Assembly: GCF_024347435.1 (NCBI RefSeq)
Contig: NZ_AP025480.1
Span: 1,674,001-1,738,000, forward strand
Direction: 5' to 3'
DNA length: 64,000 bases
DNA from: Vibrio cyclitrophicus
Lineage (GTDB): Bacteria > Pseudomonadota > Gammaproteobacteria > Enterobacterales > Vibrionaceae
Each line of letters starts with the position of its first letter. The first letter of the stretch is position 1. The translations under genes and the position numbers were made by a program. Shown here in pieces: positions 9,493 through 19,341 of this stretch. The notes beneath the pieces were generated by a model, which worked only from the letters and a program-made list of their open reading frames with translations, was not told the origin of the DNA and made no database searches.

Positions 9493-10302
9493 ATGCAAGA
9501 CCCATCACTGCTTCGCCTTGTTTGTTTTATTGTCGTTTTTGGATTATGTGCGATTTGGGAGTACCGTTTTCCACGCAAAACGCTAACTCAAAATAAGTGG
9601 TTCCGTTGGGGGAACAACTTTGCGTTGGTTGCACTCAACAGTTTTCTGCTAGCCACACTTATTCCTATTGCTGCATTCCAAGCGGCTGTCATTGCACAAG
9701 ACAATCAATGGGGTTTATTTAATACCCTGTCACTTCCTAAAGAACTCGTTGTACTGATCTGTGTATTGCTGTTGGATTGCGCCATTTACCTGCAACACTT
9801 GGTGTTTCATCGTGTGTCTTGGCTTTGGAGATTACATCGAGTGCATCATGCCGACCTAGATATTGATGTCACAACAGGTACACGATTTCATCCAATTGAG
9901 ATGATGCTTTCTATGCTTATCAAAGTGAGTTTAGTGATCACCCTTGGGGTTCCAGTGATTGCCGTGGTGATATTTGAAATTGTGCTTAACGCGAGCGCGA
10001 TGTTTAACCACAGTAATGCACGTCTACCACTTTGGATTGATAAGCGATTGAGAAAAGTGATTGTGACACCAGACATGCATCGTGTTCATCACTCGGTCAT
10101 TGTGAAAGAAACCCATTCTAATTTTGGCTTCTTTTTATCGGTTTGGGATATCTGGTTTAAGACTTATCGTGCCCAGCCTATGCTTGGACACGATCACGTC
10201 CACATTGGCGTGCCTGAGATACAAGATGGCAAAGAACAGAGATTGGATTTCATGCTGCGTCAACCATTTGTCCATTACCCACATTCAAGAAAATCAAAGT
10301 AG
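9493..10302 (+). CDS. Fatty acid hydroxylase / sterol desaturase family protein
   Basis: 269 residues from ATG 9493, preceded by AGAAGGAA; in-frame starts at 9445 and 9475 have no such site. It has three or four hydrophobic segments and the diiron histidine clusters HLVFHRVSWLWRLHRVHH (about 113-130) and HRVHHSVIVKETHSNFG (about 195-211). The family hydroxylates or desaturates lipids in the inner membrane using oxygen. Substrate cannot be told from sequence. It is divergent from the DTW gene with about 75 bases between starts. Confidence 0.83.
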   Translation: MQDPSLLRLVCFIVVFGLCAIWEYRFPRKTLTQNKWFRWGNNFALVALNSFLLATLIPIAAFQAAVIAQDNQWGLFNTLSLPKELVVLICVLLLDCAIYLQHLVFHRVSWLWRLHRVHHADLDIDVTTGTRFHPIEMMLSMLIKVSLVITLGVPVIAVVIFEIVLNASAMFNHSNARLPLWIDKRLRKVIVTPDMHRVHHSVIVKETHSNFGFFLSVWDIWFKTYRAQPMLGHDHVHIGVPEIQDGKEQRLDFMLRQPFVHYPHSRKSK

Positions 10303-10458
10303 CGGTTTGTTTTCTACATGCCATCTTTCAATATAAGGCCCAAAAAAAGCAGGCGCTCAAACCATTTATTAGTCATTCCGCGCTAATAATGAGTTTAAGC
10401 GCCTTGCTCTTGGTATCGAGACGCTGGCTTGTTATTCAGAGAAATCTTTTCTAACTGG

Positions 10459-12507
10459 TTATCTACTTAATACGTACTTATGAAGCATCGCTTGTTGATG
10501 CCCTGCAATGTCAGCAACTTGCTCTGAGCTTTCAATCATAGACTCTAGCTGTAGCTTAGTGTTTTCGCCCTGCTCTGACACGCGTGTAATGGAATGGGTT
10601 ACATCAACAGTAGCGCGAGCTTGCTGTTCGGTTGCGACCATGATTTGCTCAACTCTACCTTTTATCTGGCTGACTGCTACGTCGATTTTCTCAAAAGCTT
10701 GTTTTACATCACCACTGGTTTTCAATGCATTAGCCATTTCGCTTCGAGACTCGCTGACTGACATACGAGATCGATCAGCTGCAGCCACCAGCTCATTCAT
10801 CATGCTGCGAATATTGGTGGTTTGCTGGGATGTACCGCTCGCCAGTTTTCTTACTTCATCTGCAACCACTGCAAAGCCACGGCCCTGTTCTCCGGCACGT
10901 GCAGCTTCAATCGCAGCATTAAGGGCTAATAGGTTGGTGTTTTCAGCAATGCCACTGATCATATCAACCATTTCACGAATTTGTTTTACTCGCCCGTCTA
11001 GATCTGCCATCGATTCTTCGTTCAAGCTTAACGAGTGCTCTAATGCCTGAAGACGCTGTTGATTCAAGCCAACCACCTGACTTCCGGTGACCGATTCATC
11101 TTCCGCTAATTGAGCGTCATCGTTCGATGCATTCGAGATACGTGCAATTTCGCCTATAGAAGCTTCAAGTTGAGTAATCGTTGTGATCATGTTTTGCAGA
11201 GATTCATTCTGCTCGTTTAAGCTTGAATTCGTCTGCTCTGCAGCATCGTGACTAACTTCTGCTGTTTGATAAAGTGTTTCACAGTTTCGAGTGACCAAGC
11301 GAACTGAGTCGGCGGTGGAATCTACGACGGTATTTAACTGTGATGCGATAACCTGCAGCTCTAATGGCCCTACTAATTCGCTTTGTTTAGAAAAGTCATG
11401 TTCGGCGAGTAAATTCAGCTGCTGGGTAATATTTTTTAAGCCTTTGTTGACCCAATGACGTAGCACAAGCCACGAAATAATAATGATCACAGCGATCACT
11501 AAACCGCTAGTGAATAACACCCTGTCAATGTTAGTGATGGTTTGGTTTACAACCAACTCACTTGCATCAATCAAGTGTGAAGCCGTCGATGATAATTGAT
11601 TCAGTGTGCCGATAACCTTGTTCGCTAAGGTAATGACTTCAGCTAAATTCTGTTTTTGTTTTTCAGCTAACTCTAATTTCCAGAGGATCTGTTTGATCAC
11701 CCCTTCTTCTGTGAATCCTTCTTTCACCATGTCATAAGGTGCAGTCAGGCTGGCAAACTCAACAATATCTGGATGCCATTCTGAAAAATCGTCGTACGCT
11801 AAGTTTATTCCTGCAATGCGATTTCTTAACTCTCGAAATTCATCTTCCGCTTTGTCTAAGTCAGATTGCATCAACAGCATTAAGAATGTGTTCGCCATTG
11901 CCGAAGCACTTGCCGTGAATCGGTTAGCGGCATCATGTGCTTCGGGGTTATTCTGAACTAAAAAAGAGCTAATACGATTCATTTCAGGCCCAATAGAACT
12001 AACACCGTAGCGAAACCCTCCTATTTGGCTATCAATGAGGTTTTGTTTACCTTGAATATCAATCTGAGCCAATAACACGCTGTTGGTCATATGTTGTAGC
12101 TGAGCCATATCATCAATCAGGCTTTGCTTTTGCTCTAGAGAAATCGCATCGGGGAAGGATTGAGAAATAAAAAGAAGTTCGTCTAGCGTTTGATTGCTCT
12201 CTGCAGCTAATTGCTCAATTGCTGATCGTGTTGTGTTGAGTGTGTCTAAATCGGTTGATTGCGTGCTGTAGGTAAGGAGTTTTACTTGTTCTAATACGCT
12301 CTGCGTCAACTGAGCGTTGTTTAGTGCTAGGGGCAATGCTTGTTCAGACAACGTATCAAAATGCCCTCCAACCCGCTCTACACCTCGAATACTGACCATC
12401 GATAAAAAGGTGACGAGCAAAAGAATCGAAATAAATACAGCAGTGACGGTTTGAATGAGCGAGAATGTATAACGTGAAGGTTTTATTGATAAATTTGTGT
12501 CGGGCAT
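10459..12507 (-). CDS. Methyl-accepting chemotaxis protein
   Basis: 682 residues. A membrane segment is at about 19-40, a large helical periplasmic domain at about 41-330, a second membrane segment at about 333-352, then HAMP and the cytoplasmic four-helix bundle. The signalling tip [19 protein letters not shown] followed by [15 protein letters not shown] binds CheA/CheW. No CheR-tethering pentapeptide is seen at the C-terminus (ends HKYVLSR). The ligand is unknown; the long helical sensor domain contains no PAS or Cache motif that I recognise. Monocistronic. Confidence 0.93.
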   Translation of the reverse strand: MPDTNLSIKPSRYTFSLIQTVTAVFISILLLVTFLSMVSIRGVERVGGHFDTLSEQALPLALNNAQLTQSVLEQVKLLTYSTQSTDLDTLNTTRSAIEQLAAESNQTLDELLFISQSFPDAISLEQKQSLIDDMAQLQHMTNSVLLAQIDIQGKQNLIDSQIGGFRYGVSSIGPEMNRISSFLVQNNPEAHDAANRFTASASAMANTFLMLLMQSDLDKAEDEFRELRNRIAGINLAYDDFSEWHPDIVEFASLTAPYDMVKEGFTEEGVIKQILWKLELAEKQKQNLAEVITLANKVIGTLNQLSSTASHLIDASELVVNQTITNIDRVLFTSGLVIAVIIIISWLVLRHWVNKGLKNITQQLNLLAEHDFSKQSELVGPLELQVIASQLNTVVDSTADSVRLVTRNCETLYQTAEVSHDAAEQTNSSLNEQNESLQNMITTITQLEASIGEIARISNASNDDAQLAEDESVTGSQVVGLNQQRLQALEHSLSLNEESMADLDGRVKQIREMVDMISGIAENTNLLALNAAIEAARAGEQGRGFAVVADEVRKLASGTSQQTTNIRSMMNELVAAADRSRMSVSESRSEMANALKTSGDVKQAFEKIDVAVSQIKGRVEQIMVATEQQARATVDVTHSITRVSEQGENTKLQLESMIESSEQVADIAGHQQAMLHKYVLSR

Positions 12508-12611
12508 GTGAAATCCAGTTTGACTACGAAAAGAGATATCCTTAAGTTGTTCCGTATACTAGAAGTCGTTGATGACGTTTTTATTTCAGTTTTTTGTCAG
12601 AAGAGTTACAT

Positions 12612-13097
12612 ATGAAAATCAGAAAAATGCTTGCAGTTACAATAACTTTAGTAACATTGACTGCTTGTAGCTCTACGCCACCGCCTTTTAGTTACAATAA
12701 AGTACCGTCAAAACCCTTATCGAAATCAGAGCAAGCTACCGCAAATGCGTATTTGAGCGTGTACGAGCAATGGAAAGGTGTCCCTTATCATTTTGGCGGC
12801 ACTTCATTTCGAGGAATAGATTGTTCGGCTTTCGTTCAAATCGCTGTTCAGAATGCAACGCAACAGGCTTTGCCGCGCACGACCAAAGATCAGAGTAAAC
12901 AAGGTGTAGAAATTGCGTATGAGCAAGCAATAAGTGGTGACTTAGTATTTTTCAAAACCTCACCAAAAGTACGACATGTAGGTGTTTATCTGGGAAACAA
13001 ACAGTTCTTACATGCGTCGACATCTAAAGGTGTGATTATCTCAAGGTTGGATAACCCTTATTGGGCTTCGAAGTTTTGGCACTTTAGGCGCATATAA
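12612..13097 (+). CDS. nlpC: NlpC/P60 family lipoprotein peptidase NlpC
   Basis: 161 residues from ATG 12612, giving a lipoprotein signal with lipobox LTAC (Cys at about 19). The NlpC/P60 cysteine protease core has catalytic Cys in GIDCSAFVQ, His in RHVGVYLG and a third polar residue in FLHASTSKGV. The ending LDNPYWASKFWHFRRI closely resembles Escherichia coli NlpC. It probably cleaves peptide stems of peptidoglycan in the periplasm, anchored to the outer membrane. Confidence 0.87.
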   Translation: MKIRKMLAVTITLVTLTACSSTPPPFSYNKVPSKPLSKSEQATANAYLSVYEQWKGVPYHFGGTSFRGIDCSAFVQIAVQNATQQALPRTTKDQSKQGVEIAYEQAISGDLVFFKTSPKVRHVGVYLGNKQFLHASTSKGVIISRLDNPYWASKFWHFRRI

Positions 13098-13155
13098 CGC
13101 GTCAGTCTTTCGCCTCTTTGATAACGCTTACGACCCGGTGAATAGATGTACTTAA

Positions 13156-13186
13156 GAAGCACTAACGCTTAAAATATTAGTGCTTC
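13156..13186. repeat. Inverted repeat with iterated TGCTT motifs after nlpC
   Basis: GAAGCACTAA (13156-13165) and TTAGTGCTTC (13177-13186) form a perfect 10-bp stem with an 11-base loop. Related copies of TGCTTMAA recur to about 13235. It may end nlpC transcription, but no T-run follows. Confidence 0.45.
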
Positions 13187-13251
13187 AAATAGAGTCGTTC
13201 AAAATACTGGTGCTTAAAACTTCTAATGCTTAAAGAAATAAGCTCTGACGG

Positions 13252-13596
13252 TTAATCGTATTTAGCGACAGCAGTATCAAATAAGTTTTTAACTAAGGCG
13301 ATGTATTCGTCTAGGAACACAATCTGCTCGTTAGTTGCTTTCTTTGCCCAAACGCCCGCAAGCACTTCACCTAAATCAGCGACTACGGCATCTGCTTCTT
13401 TCAACAATTGAAAGCGCACGCTAGAGTGCAGTTCAGGATTTTGTTCAAAGATAGCCATGATGTTGGTTGAAATCATGTCAGTAACAATGTCTTCTACACT
13501 TTCATTTCCTGTATCACCATTACTGTTGGTAAATACATCCAAATTGAACGATAAGTGCTCGATTAAAGCCAAATAGCCATCGGTTTCTACAACCAC
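13252..13596 (-). CDS. Small conserved Vibrio protein, resembles DUF3802
   Basis: 114 residues, acidic, mainly helical in appearance, with no signal peptide or membrane segment. The start MVVETDGYLALIEHLSFNL matches what I remember of the Vibrio family DUF3802; no function is known. It is convergent with nlpC and is preceded on its own strand by an AT-rich region. Confidence 0.72.
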   Translation of the reverse strand: MVVETDGYLALIEHLSFNLDVFTNSNGDTGNESVEDIVTDMISTNIMAIFEQNPELHSSVRFQLLKEADAVVADLGEVLAGVWAKKATNEQIVFLDEYIALVKNLFDTAVAKYD

Positions 13597-14142
13597 AATA
13601 AATCTCCGTTTTAAGCTCTAGAGCAGATTAATACGTATTAAGCTAATACTATGTAAATGAAGTCATTTGTCATCATTTTATTATCAAAAGTCGTATTTAA
13701 ATGATCCCTGTTAGCATTTAAGCTCAAAATTGAATCAATGTACAAATAAAGCCAGAAAGTTCGACTTAGCAATAGCTTTCAACATTTTTAAATACGCAAG
13801 AACATAAGTTTTGCTATCCATGACTTACCCTAGCATGAGTACCTACTAAAATTTAAGCGTAAACAATAACAACCCATGCGCACTTTTCTAGTTAGTAGCC
13901 TAACATTGAACGTCAACTGTGAGGTTTATTCCAAAGTGCATGTGGCTACCATTTGTCATTTTTTATCGAGTTATCAATGGTATTGAATTAGCTTGAGTTC
14001 ACAGATTAGCCAATTCATTCATCATAAGAAGGCTTAGAATTAAGAACATTGACTAGTGCGTCTATAAATCGCTCAGTTTTATCCTAAACTATTGTTAATC
14101 AACAAACCGTATTTCTAACCAACCGTTCTTTGAGGATTTCCT
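13597..14142. other. 546-bp intergenic region, no gene recognised
   Basis: AT-rich, with no open frame that looks coding and no strong hairpin with T-run. It must hold the promoters of the divergent genes on either side. A small RNA cannot be excluded. Confidence 0.5.
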
Positions 14143-15010
14143 ATGTGGCAGGCCATTTCTCAACAGCTTTCAGATACACTTTTATTCAACTTTCAGATCA
14201 CTGAACGTACTAAGGTTTCTGGTGGTGACATTAACGATTGCTATATGATTAGCGACGGCAATGAGCGTTATTTTGTTAAGGTAAATCAACGAGAGTTTCT
14301 ACCTAAATTTGAAATAGAAGCTGAGAACCTGCGCTTATTAAGAGATACCTCCACCGTTAATGTACCTGAGCTTGTGCTTATTGGTAAGACTAAGGAGTGC
14401 TCGTTCATTATCCTGAATTACTTGCCAACTAAGCCGCTTGAAACTGGCAATAACAGCTTTGATTTTGGTGTACAGCTTGCCCGACTTCATCAATGGGGAG
14501 AGCAAAAAGAGTTCGGTTGCGATCAAGACAATTACATAGGCATTACTCTTCAACCTAATCCGTGGCATAAAAAATGGGGACGTTTTTTCTCTGAACAACG
14601 TATTGGTTTCCAACTTCAGCTGTTGAAAGAAAAAGGCATCGAATTTGGCGACATTGACGATATAGTCGACGTGGTGAATATGCGACTAGCGAGCCGTAAC
14701 CCACCCCCCTTCACTACTTCATGGCGATCTTTGGAATGGTAACGTGGCTAATTCAGCGTTTGGCCCTATCTGTTACGACCCTGCATGTTATTGGGGTGAC
14801 CATGAATGTGATATTGCATTAACAGAATTGTTTCATGGGTTCCCTCAAGAGTTTTATGAAGGCTATCAAAGCGTCATGCCTTTGGACGTTGGCTATACTG
14901 ATCGAAAAGACATTTATAACTTGTACCATCTTCTCAATCACTGCAATCAATTTGGCGGCGAATATTTAGCGCAAACCGAAGCATGTATTCAGAAGATTCA
15001 AGCCGTTTAG
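14143..15010 (+). pseudogene. Fructosamine kinase family gene, frameshifted in a C-run
   Basis: Codons from ATG 14143 give the N-lobe of a fructosamine/ketosamine kinase (KVSGGDINDCYMI, FVKVNQREFL). After codon 188 the frame shifts at six C bases (14704-14709). With five Cs the frame continues as PSLLHGDLWNGNV, the catalytic loop, and on through CYDPACYWGDHECD to the stop at 15010, giving 288 residues, the family length. As written, the first frame ends at 14742 without the catalytic Asp. The enzymes phosphorylate glycated amines for protein deglycation. One extra base is a mutation, a slippage site or a sequencing error. Confidence 0.9.
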
Positions 15011-15103
15011 TACCAATCATGGTGGTTGGCCAAAACGATTCAAGCTATCACGATCGATATAAGCGACTTAGGTTAGTATCAGTTACAGTGAGGAGAACTT
15101 GCC

Positions 15104-15307
15104 ATGCATAAATACACAGAAAAACACGTGTCCTGCCCTCATTGCGGGCATGCAATCAGCATAACGCTCGACGCCTCCAATGGCAGTCAGGATTTTTACG
15201 ATGACTGCCCCGCTTGCTGCAACGCCATTCACTTGGACATGCAGGTCGACGAAGTTAGAGATAGGATAAACCTATCGATTGATGCCGATGACGAACAGGT
15301 TTTCTAA
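15104..15307 (+). CDS. CPXCG-motif cysteine-rich small protein
   Basis: 67 residues with two metal-ligand pairs, CPHCG at about 11-15 and CPACC at about 36-40, making a single zinc-ribbon-like fold, then an acidic tail. AGGAG precedes the ATG. The family is common in gammaproteobacteria and has no known function; nucleic acid or protein binding would be a guess. A terminator follows closely. Confidence 0.85.
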   Translation: MHKYTEKHVSCPHCGHAISITLDASNGSQDFYDDCPACCNAIHLDMQVDEVRDRINLSIDADDEQVF

Positions 15308-15372
15308 AAAAGGTTTGCTAACAAGTATGACTGTTGCCACATACCTAAAGTCATACTAGAAACAACAAAGCT

Positions 15373-15402
15373 AAAAAGAGCACATCAAGTGCTCTTTTTA
15401 TT
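15373..15402. terminator. Intrinsic terminator
   Basis: AAAAAGAGCAC (15373-15383) and GTGCTCTTTTT (15389-15399) form an 11-bp stem with a 5-base loop and T-run. It ends the cysteine-rich gene and, in reverse, may also serve the riboflavin synthase gene. Confidence 0.88.
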
Positions 15403-15524
15403 GTTTAAGCAATCGAATGATACAGCTTGTGATTTTCACTAGTTATTCAGCCGCCAGCTTCAACTTTTATTCGTTTAACCATCATAGTTAAACGTGCAAG
15501 CCAGCCTAAAGCTAACGGTTCAGG

Positions 15525-16133
15525 CTACTTTTTGTTCGCCATAACACGTTCAACGGTATCGACGATCGCTTGTGTTTGAGGGTCGAATTCAATATTGACC
15601 TCATCTCCGACTTCACGTCCTCCAAACAAAGTTCGATTCAATGTTTCTGGAATGAGATGCACAGAGAAACGGTTGTCTTCGACTTCACCAATAGTCAGTG
15701 AACATCCATCAACACCAATGTAGCCTTTACTTAGCACGTACTTCATCGACGCTTCTGGCATTTCAAACCATAGTGTACGGTTGTTTTCCGTTTTGATGAC
15801 TTCAACTAGTTTTGCCATTAGCGTAATGTGTCCGGACATGCTGTGGCCACCAATTTCATCACCGAACTTAGCTGCACGCTCTACGTTTACTTCGTCCCCA
15901 ATATTCAACTGACCGAGATTAGTTAATCTTAACGTTGCTTGCATTAAATCAAACGCAACACGGTTTCCTGAAATTTCAGTTACCGTTAAACAACAGCCAT
16001 TATGAGCTACTGAAGCACCAATCGCTAAGCCCTCTACCATTTTGTCTGTCAACTCAATGGTATGGGTTTGAAACGACTCTTTTTTGTTTATCGCAACCAG
16101 TGTTGCCATGCCTTGAACGATACCTGTAAACAT
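15525..16133 (-). CDS. ribE: Riboflavin synthase alpha chain
   Basis: 202 residues from ATG 16133, since all family members begin MFTGIV; a longer start at 16151 is rejected. Two tandem lumazine-binding domains are at about 1-95 and 96-195, each with the typical GDEV(N)xE and G(C)CLTV or GCSLTIGEV motifs. It makes riboflavin from two dimethyl-ribityllumazine molecules. Called ribC in Escherichia coli, where it also lies divergent from a MATE pump gene, as here. No FMN riboswitch was seen in the leader. Confidence 0.92.
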   Translation of the reverse strand: MFTGIVQGMATLVAINKKESFQTHTIELTDKMVEGLAIGASVAHNGCCLTVTEISGNRVAFDLMQATLRLTNLGQLNIGDEVNVERAAKFGDEIGGHSMSGHITLMAKLVEVIKTENNRTLWFEMPEASMKYVLSKGYIGVDGCSLTIGEVEDNRFSVHLIPETLNRTLFGGREVGDEVNIEFDPQTQAIVDTVERVMANKK

Positions 16134-16295
16134 AAGATTCCTATTTAGCATTTTAGTAACAGTTTTTCATAGCAGTTATTGTGACATTTCTTTATGATTC
16201 GTCCAGTGGAAGCTTAATGATCAGCGTCTTTGATTTCTTCAGAGTGTCCATTCCCACATTTTCAATCTAATTTAACCTCTAATCTGGAGTAATTT

Positions 16296-17666
16296 GTGCA
16301 TCGTTACAAAGAAGAAGCCTTGAATCTAATCAAACTTGCGACCCCAGTGTTGGTCGCATCTGTGGCACAAACCGGAATGGGTTTTGTCGATACTGTGATG
16401 GCAGGTGGCGTAAGTGCGATTGATATGGCCGCAGTATCTATTGCTGCGAGTATTTGGTTGCCTTCGATTTTGTTCGGTGTCGGCTTGCTGATGGCATTGG
16501 TCCCTGTTGTTGCTCAACTTAACGGTTCTGGTAGACAAGCAAAGATTCCATACGAAATTCAACAAGGCATAGTGCTTGCGTTAATTATCTCATTACCAAT
16601 CATCGGTGTACTGTTCCAAACTCAAGCAATACTTGAGCTGATGGATATAGAAGTCTTAATGGCGAAAAAAACCATTGGCTACATGTATGCAGTCATGTTT
16701 GCGGTACCAGCCTTCTTACTTTTTCAAACTTTGAGAAGTTTTACTGACGGCATGTCTTTAACGAAACCCGCGATGGTCATTGGTTTTATCGGTTTGTTAT
16801 TGAATATCCCGCTCAACTGGATGTTTGTATACGGTAAGCTTGGCGCACCGGCTCTTGGTGGTGTTGGCTGTGGCGTCGCAACCGCTATCGTATACTGGAT
16901 AATGTTTGCTCTGTTGTTTGCGTATGTGCTGACTTCAAAACGACTAGCGAAGATCAACATCTTTGGTCAATTCCATAAACCAGAGTTAAAGGCACAAATT
17001 CGACTGTTCAAACTCGGCTTTCCTGTTGCTGCTGCTCTGTTCTTTGAAGTGACCTTGTTTGCTGTTGTTGCGCTTCTGGTCGCTCCATTAGGTTCATTGA
17101 TTGTTGCTGCGCACCAAGTTGCGATCAACTTCTCGTCTTTGATATTCATGATTCCAATGAGTATAGGCGCTGCTGTCAGTATTCGTGTTGGTCATAAGTT
17201 AGGTGAAAACAATACCGAAGGCGCAAAGATTGCTACACATGTTGGCATAATCGTTGGTTTGGTGACTGCATTGATGACAGCGGCCCTGACAGTGTTGTTC
17301 AGAGAGCAAGTATCATTGCTTTACACAGAAAACACAGCAGTAATCACCATTGCAATGCAGCTGCTTATTTTCGCTGCGGTTTATCAATGTACTGATGCAA
17401 TTCAAGTGATAGCTGCGGGCGCTCTTCGTGGATACAAAGACATGCGATCGATTTTTAACATTACTTTCGTCGCATACTGGTTACTTGGCCTACCGATCGG
17501 TTACATTTTAGGTATGACAGATTGGATTGTTGAACCAATGGGCGCTCACGGCTTTTGGATTGGTTTCATTATCGGTCTAACATCAGCCGCTATTATGCTA
17601 GGCATGCGTCTTCATTGGATGCATAAACAGGATGATGACGTGCAGCTCGAGTTTAGTTCTCGTTAA
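16296..17666 (+). CDS. norM: Multidrug and Na+ efflux MATE protein NorM
   Basis: 456 residues starting at GTG 16296 with TGGAG just upstream. Twelve hydrophobic segments and sequence nearly co-linear with Vibrio parahaemolyticus NorM as I recall it, including the start MHRYKEEA and SFTDGMSLTKPAMVIGFIG. MATE pumps use the sodium gradient to export cationic drugs such as fluoroquinolones and ethidium. The residue acidic in the first helix (D in GFVDTVMAGG) is kept. Confidence 0.94.
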   Translation: MHRYKEEALNLIKLATPVLVASVAQTGMGFVDTVMAGGVSAIDMAAVSIAASIWLPSILFGVGLLMALVPVVAQLNGSGRQAKIPYEIQQGIVLALIISLPIIGVLFQTQAILELMDIEVLMAKKTIGYMYAVMFAVPAFLLFQTLRSFTDGMSLTKPAMVIGFIGLLLNIPLNWMFVYGKLGAPALGGVGCGVATAIVYWIMFALLFAYVLTSKRLAKINIFGQFHKPELKAQIRLFKLGFPVAAALFFEVTLFAVVALLVAPLGSLIVAAHQVAINFSSLIFMIPMSIGAAVSIRVGHKLGENNTEGAKIATHVGIIVGLVTALMTAALTVLFREQVSLLYTENTAVITIAMQLLIFAAVYQCTDAIQVIAAGALRGYKDMRSIFNITFVAYWLLGLPIGYILGMTDWIVEPMGAHGFWIGFIIGLTSAAIMLGMRLHWMHKQDDDVQLEFSSR

Positions 17667-17705
17667 TTTAGCTCTCAACAAACAGCAAGAATCGATACCG
17701 CATAT

Positions 17706-17738
17706 AAAAAGAGCTCTGATCTTCAGGGCTCTTTTTAT
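17706..17738. terminator. Intrinsic terminator between norM and ligase gene
   Basis: AAAAAGAGC (17706-17714) pairs with GCTCTTTTT (17728-17736). A- and T-runs on both sides suit convergent norM and the minus-strand ligase gene. Confidence 0.85.
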
Positions 17739-17809
17739 AAGGTAAGTGTAGACAGGCATTTATTTTTAAGTCGATATAGCATTTGTCGGGTCACTATATC
17801 GAGTATGTC

Positions 17810-18652
17810 TTAATATTCACTTTTCTCTCTGACAAAACGCGCAAATTTGGGCTTGCCATTTTGAGTGAATCCGTTGTATCGAAAGGTAATTCGACTACCA
17901 ATCTCTGGCGGCGCCAATCTCAATTTATCGCTAAACCCGCTTCCTATGTAAAACTCAACACCCTCTTCGGTATGAACCAGTATCGAACCCATCATTCCTT
18001 TGTATTTACCCGTCCCACCTTTATAGCCAATCACCGTTGCTTCGGCATCGTGGTGCCTTTTCAATTTCAACAAATCATTACTTCGACCTGCTTGATAGCG
18101 GCTGGTGATTTTACGCAGCATCAAACCTTCACCATTACGTTCATCCACATTGTCTAATTGGTGAAACAAGGTCTCTTCGTTATGAATTGGATAATGCTCG
18201 ACATAACCAACGTGGGACTCATTAATCACACTGACCCAATGAATAATATTGTAATAGCGTTTCTGATAATCACCTGCTGCGCCAGGCATATCAAACAACA
18301 TAAGATCAATCTTTCTCCATGCGGTATCACTGGGTATATGATCCAAAACAGTTTGTTGAACGATATGAAAATTACCTCTTCCAGCCCACAACTCTCCTTC
18401 TAACTGAACTTTTGGCAGTTTTTCTATAAACCAATTAGGTGCATAAATTCGGTTGCCATTGCGAGTATAAAGATGTTCGCCATCCCACAAGGCTCGAATA
18501 CCATCTAGCTTTTCACTGGTCCAGTATTGAGAAACATCGATGCCTTGCTGGTAGTTGTTCGCTAAAACCAAGTGTTCTGGTGGTAAGTAAGAAGAATGAG
18601 ATGTGAATGAACAAGCCCAAAGGGTCGCAATCGCCAATTTCGTTAATCTCAT
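17810..18652 (-). CDS. Exported ATP-dependent DNA ligase (LigE/ProLig type)
   Basis: 280 residues. A hydrophobic signal peptide (about 1-20) precedes the nucleotidyltransferase domain. Catalytic Lys48 is in motif I EKLDGIR, then motif III-like DLMLFDMPG, motif IV EGLMLRK and motif V LLKLKRHHDAE, followed by a short OB domain with motif VI lacking. Minimal ligases of this kind seal nicks with ATP. The signal peptide implies the periplasm, where it may act on DNA taken up or on extracellular DNA in biofilm. It adjoins a biofilm polysaccharide locus. Confidence 0.9.
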   Translation of the reverse strand: MRLTKLAIATLWACSFTSHSSYLPPEHLVLANNYQQGIDVSQYWTSEKLDGIRALWDGEHLYTRNGNRIYAPNWFIEKLPKVQLEGELWAGRGNFHIVQQTVLDHIPSDTAWRKIDLMLFDMPGAAGDYQKRYYNIIHWVSVINESHVGYVEHYPIHNEETLFHQLDNVDERNGEGLMLRKITSRYQAGRSNDLLKLKRHHDAEATVIGYKGGTGKYKGMMGSILVHTEEGVEFYIGSGFSDKLRLAPPEIGSRITFRYNGFTQNGKPKFARFVREKSEY

Positions 18653-18816
18653 TGTTTACTCTCTTTTTATCCCAAGTACGCTATATCCTAAATGGTCCTT
18701 AGCTTCAGTACGTGGTATTTAATTAAAGATGCGACTCAACCATCAACCTTATTCGGACTAGCGTTTCATTCGCAAAACTAATTGGTTATAACTCTCAAAA
18801 AGCCACTCATTTTTAG

Positions 18817-18831
18817 TTCTCAGAATGAGAA
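18817..18831. promoter_or_regulatory. Candidate SypG enhancer upstream of sypA
   Basis: TTCTCAGAATGAGAA is a perfect 6-3-6 dyad. It matches, as I recall, the TTCTCA-N3-TG part of the SypG binding element of Vibrio fischeri, and lies about 79 bp before the -24 box. Confidence 0.72.
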
Positions 18832-18900
18832 TTCAACTTTCTCAATATGATAACCAATACAAACACCAATTTAAGCTATTGAAAATAAACAATATAAAAG

Positions 18901-18917
18901 TTGGCATATTACGTGCT
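18901..18917 (+). promoter_or_regulatory. Sigma54 promoter of sypA-D
   Basis: TTGGCATATTACGTGCT keeps GG-N10-GC spacing and lies about 35 bases before the sypA start. It is nearly the same as the sypP promoter at 36015. Confidence 0.75.
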
Positions 18918-18950
18918 CTTGTTAACTCATACATTCAAGGAGATAACGCT

Positions 18951-19280
18951 ATGGAATTACGTAAGATTGACTTAAACACAACCACATTGACTCTTTCAAT
19001 TTTTGGTGACCTAGACGCAGCGGGTAGCCGAGATGCTCAAACCGACATTGATGATGTTATTTCAAACGATGGTCACCAAGAAATCGAAGTTGATTTCAGC
19101 CAAGTTCAGTTTCTTGATTCATCAGGCGTGGGGGCTATTGTATACATGTTCAAACGTCTTACTGAGCGAGAAAGGAACATGCGCTTAGAAAATGTATCAG
19201 GCCAACCACTTGAAATCATGAATTTATTACGCATCGGTCACGCGATCCCAGTTAACTCAAAAAATCCTACTAATTCATGA
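18951..19280 (+). CDS. sypA: STAS-domain regulator SypA
   Basis: 109 residues from ATG 18951, which has AAGGAG 7 bases upstream; the frame is open to 18825 but lies across the promoter. A single STAS (anti-sigma antagonist type) domain has the phosphorylatable loop FLDSSGVG with Ser57/Ser58. In Vibrio fischeri SypA promotes biofilm after transcription and is switched off by SypE phosphorylating this serine. First gene of sypA-D; it is the only one separated by more than a few bases (61) from the next. Confidence 0.86.
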   Translation: MELRKIDLNTTTLTLSIFGDLDAAGSRDAQTDIDDVISNDGHQEIEVDFSQVQFLDSSGVGAIVYMFKRLTERERNMRLENVSGQPLEIMNLLRIGHAIPVNSKNPTNS

Positions 19281-19341
19281 AGATCCACTAAGCTAGAAGT
19301 AACAAAAAATAATAATAAAAAGAAAAAACAAGGACGTTGGC

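Noticed and set aside
10508..11050. Long plus-strand frame opposite the chemoreceptor gene
   Set aside because: A mirror of the conserved signalling domain; Ser/Ala-rich composition comes from the antisense of a coiled coil.
17783..18403. Two plus-strand open frames opposite the DNA ligase gene
   Set aside because: The minus frame contains all ligase motifs and a signal peptide; the plus frames resemble no family and have no ribosome site.
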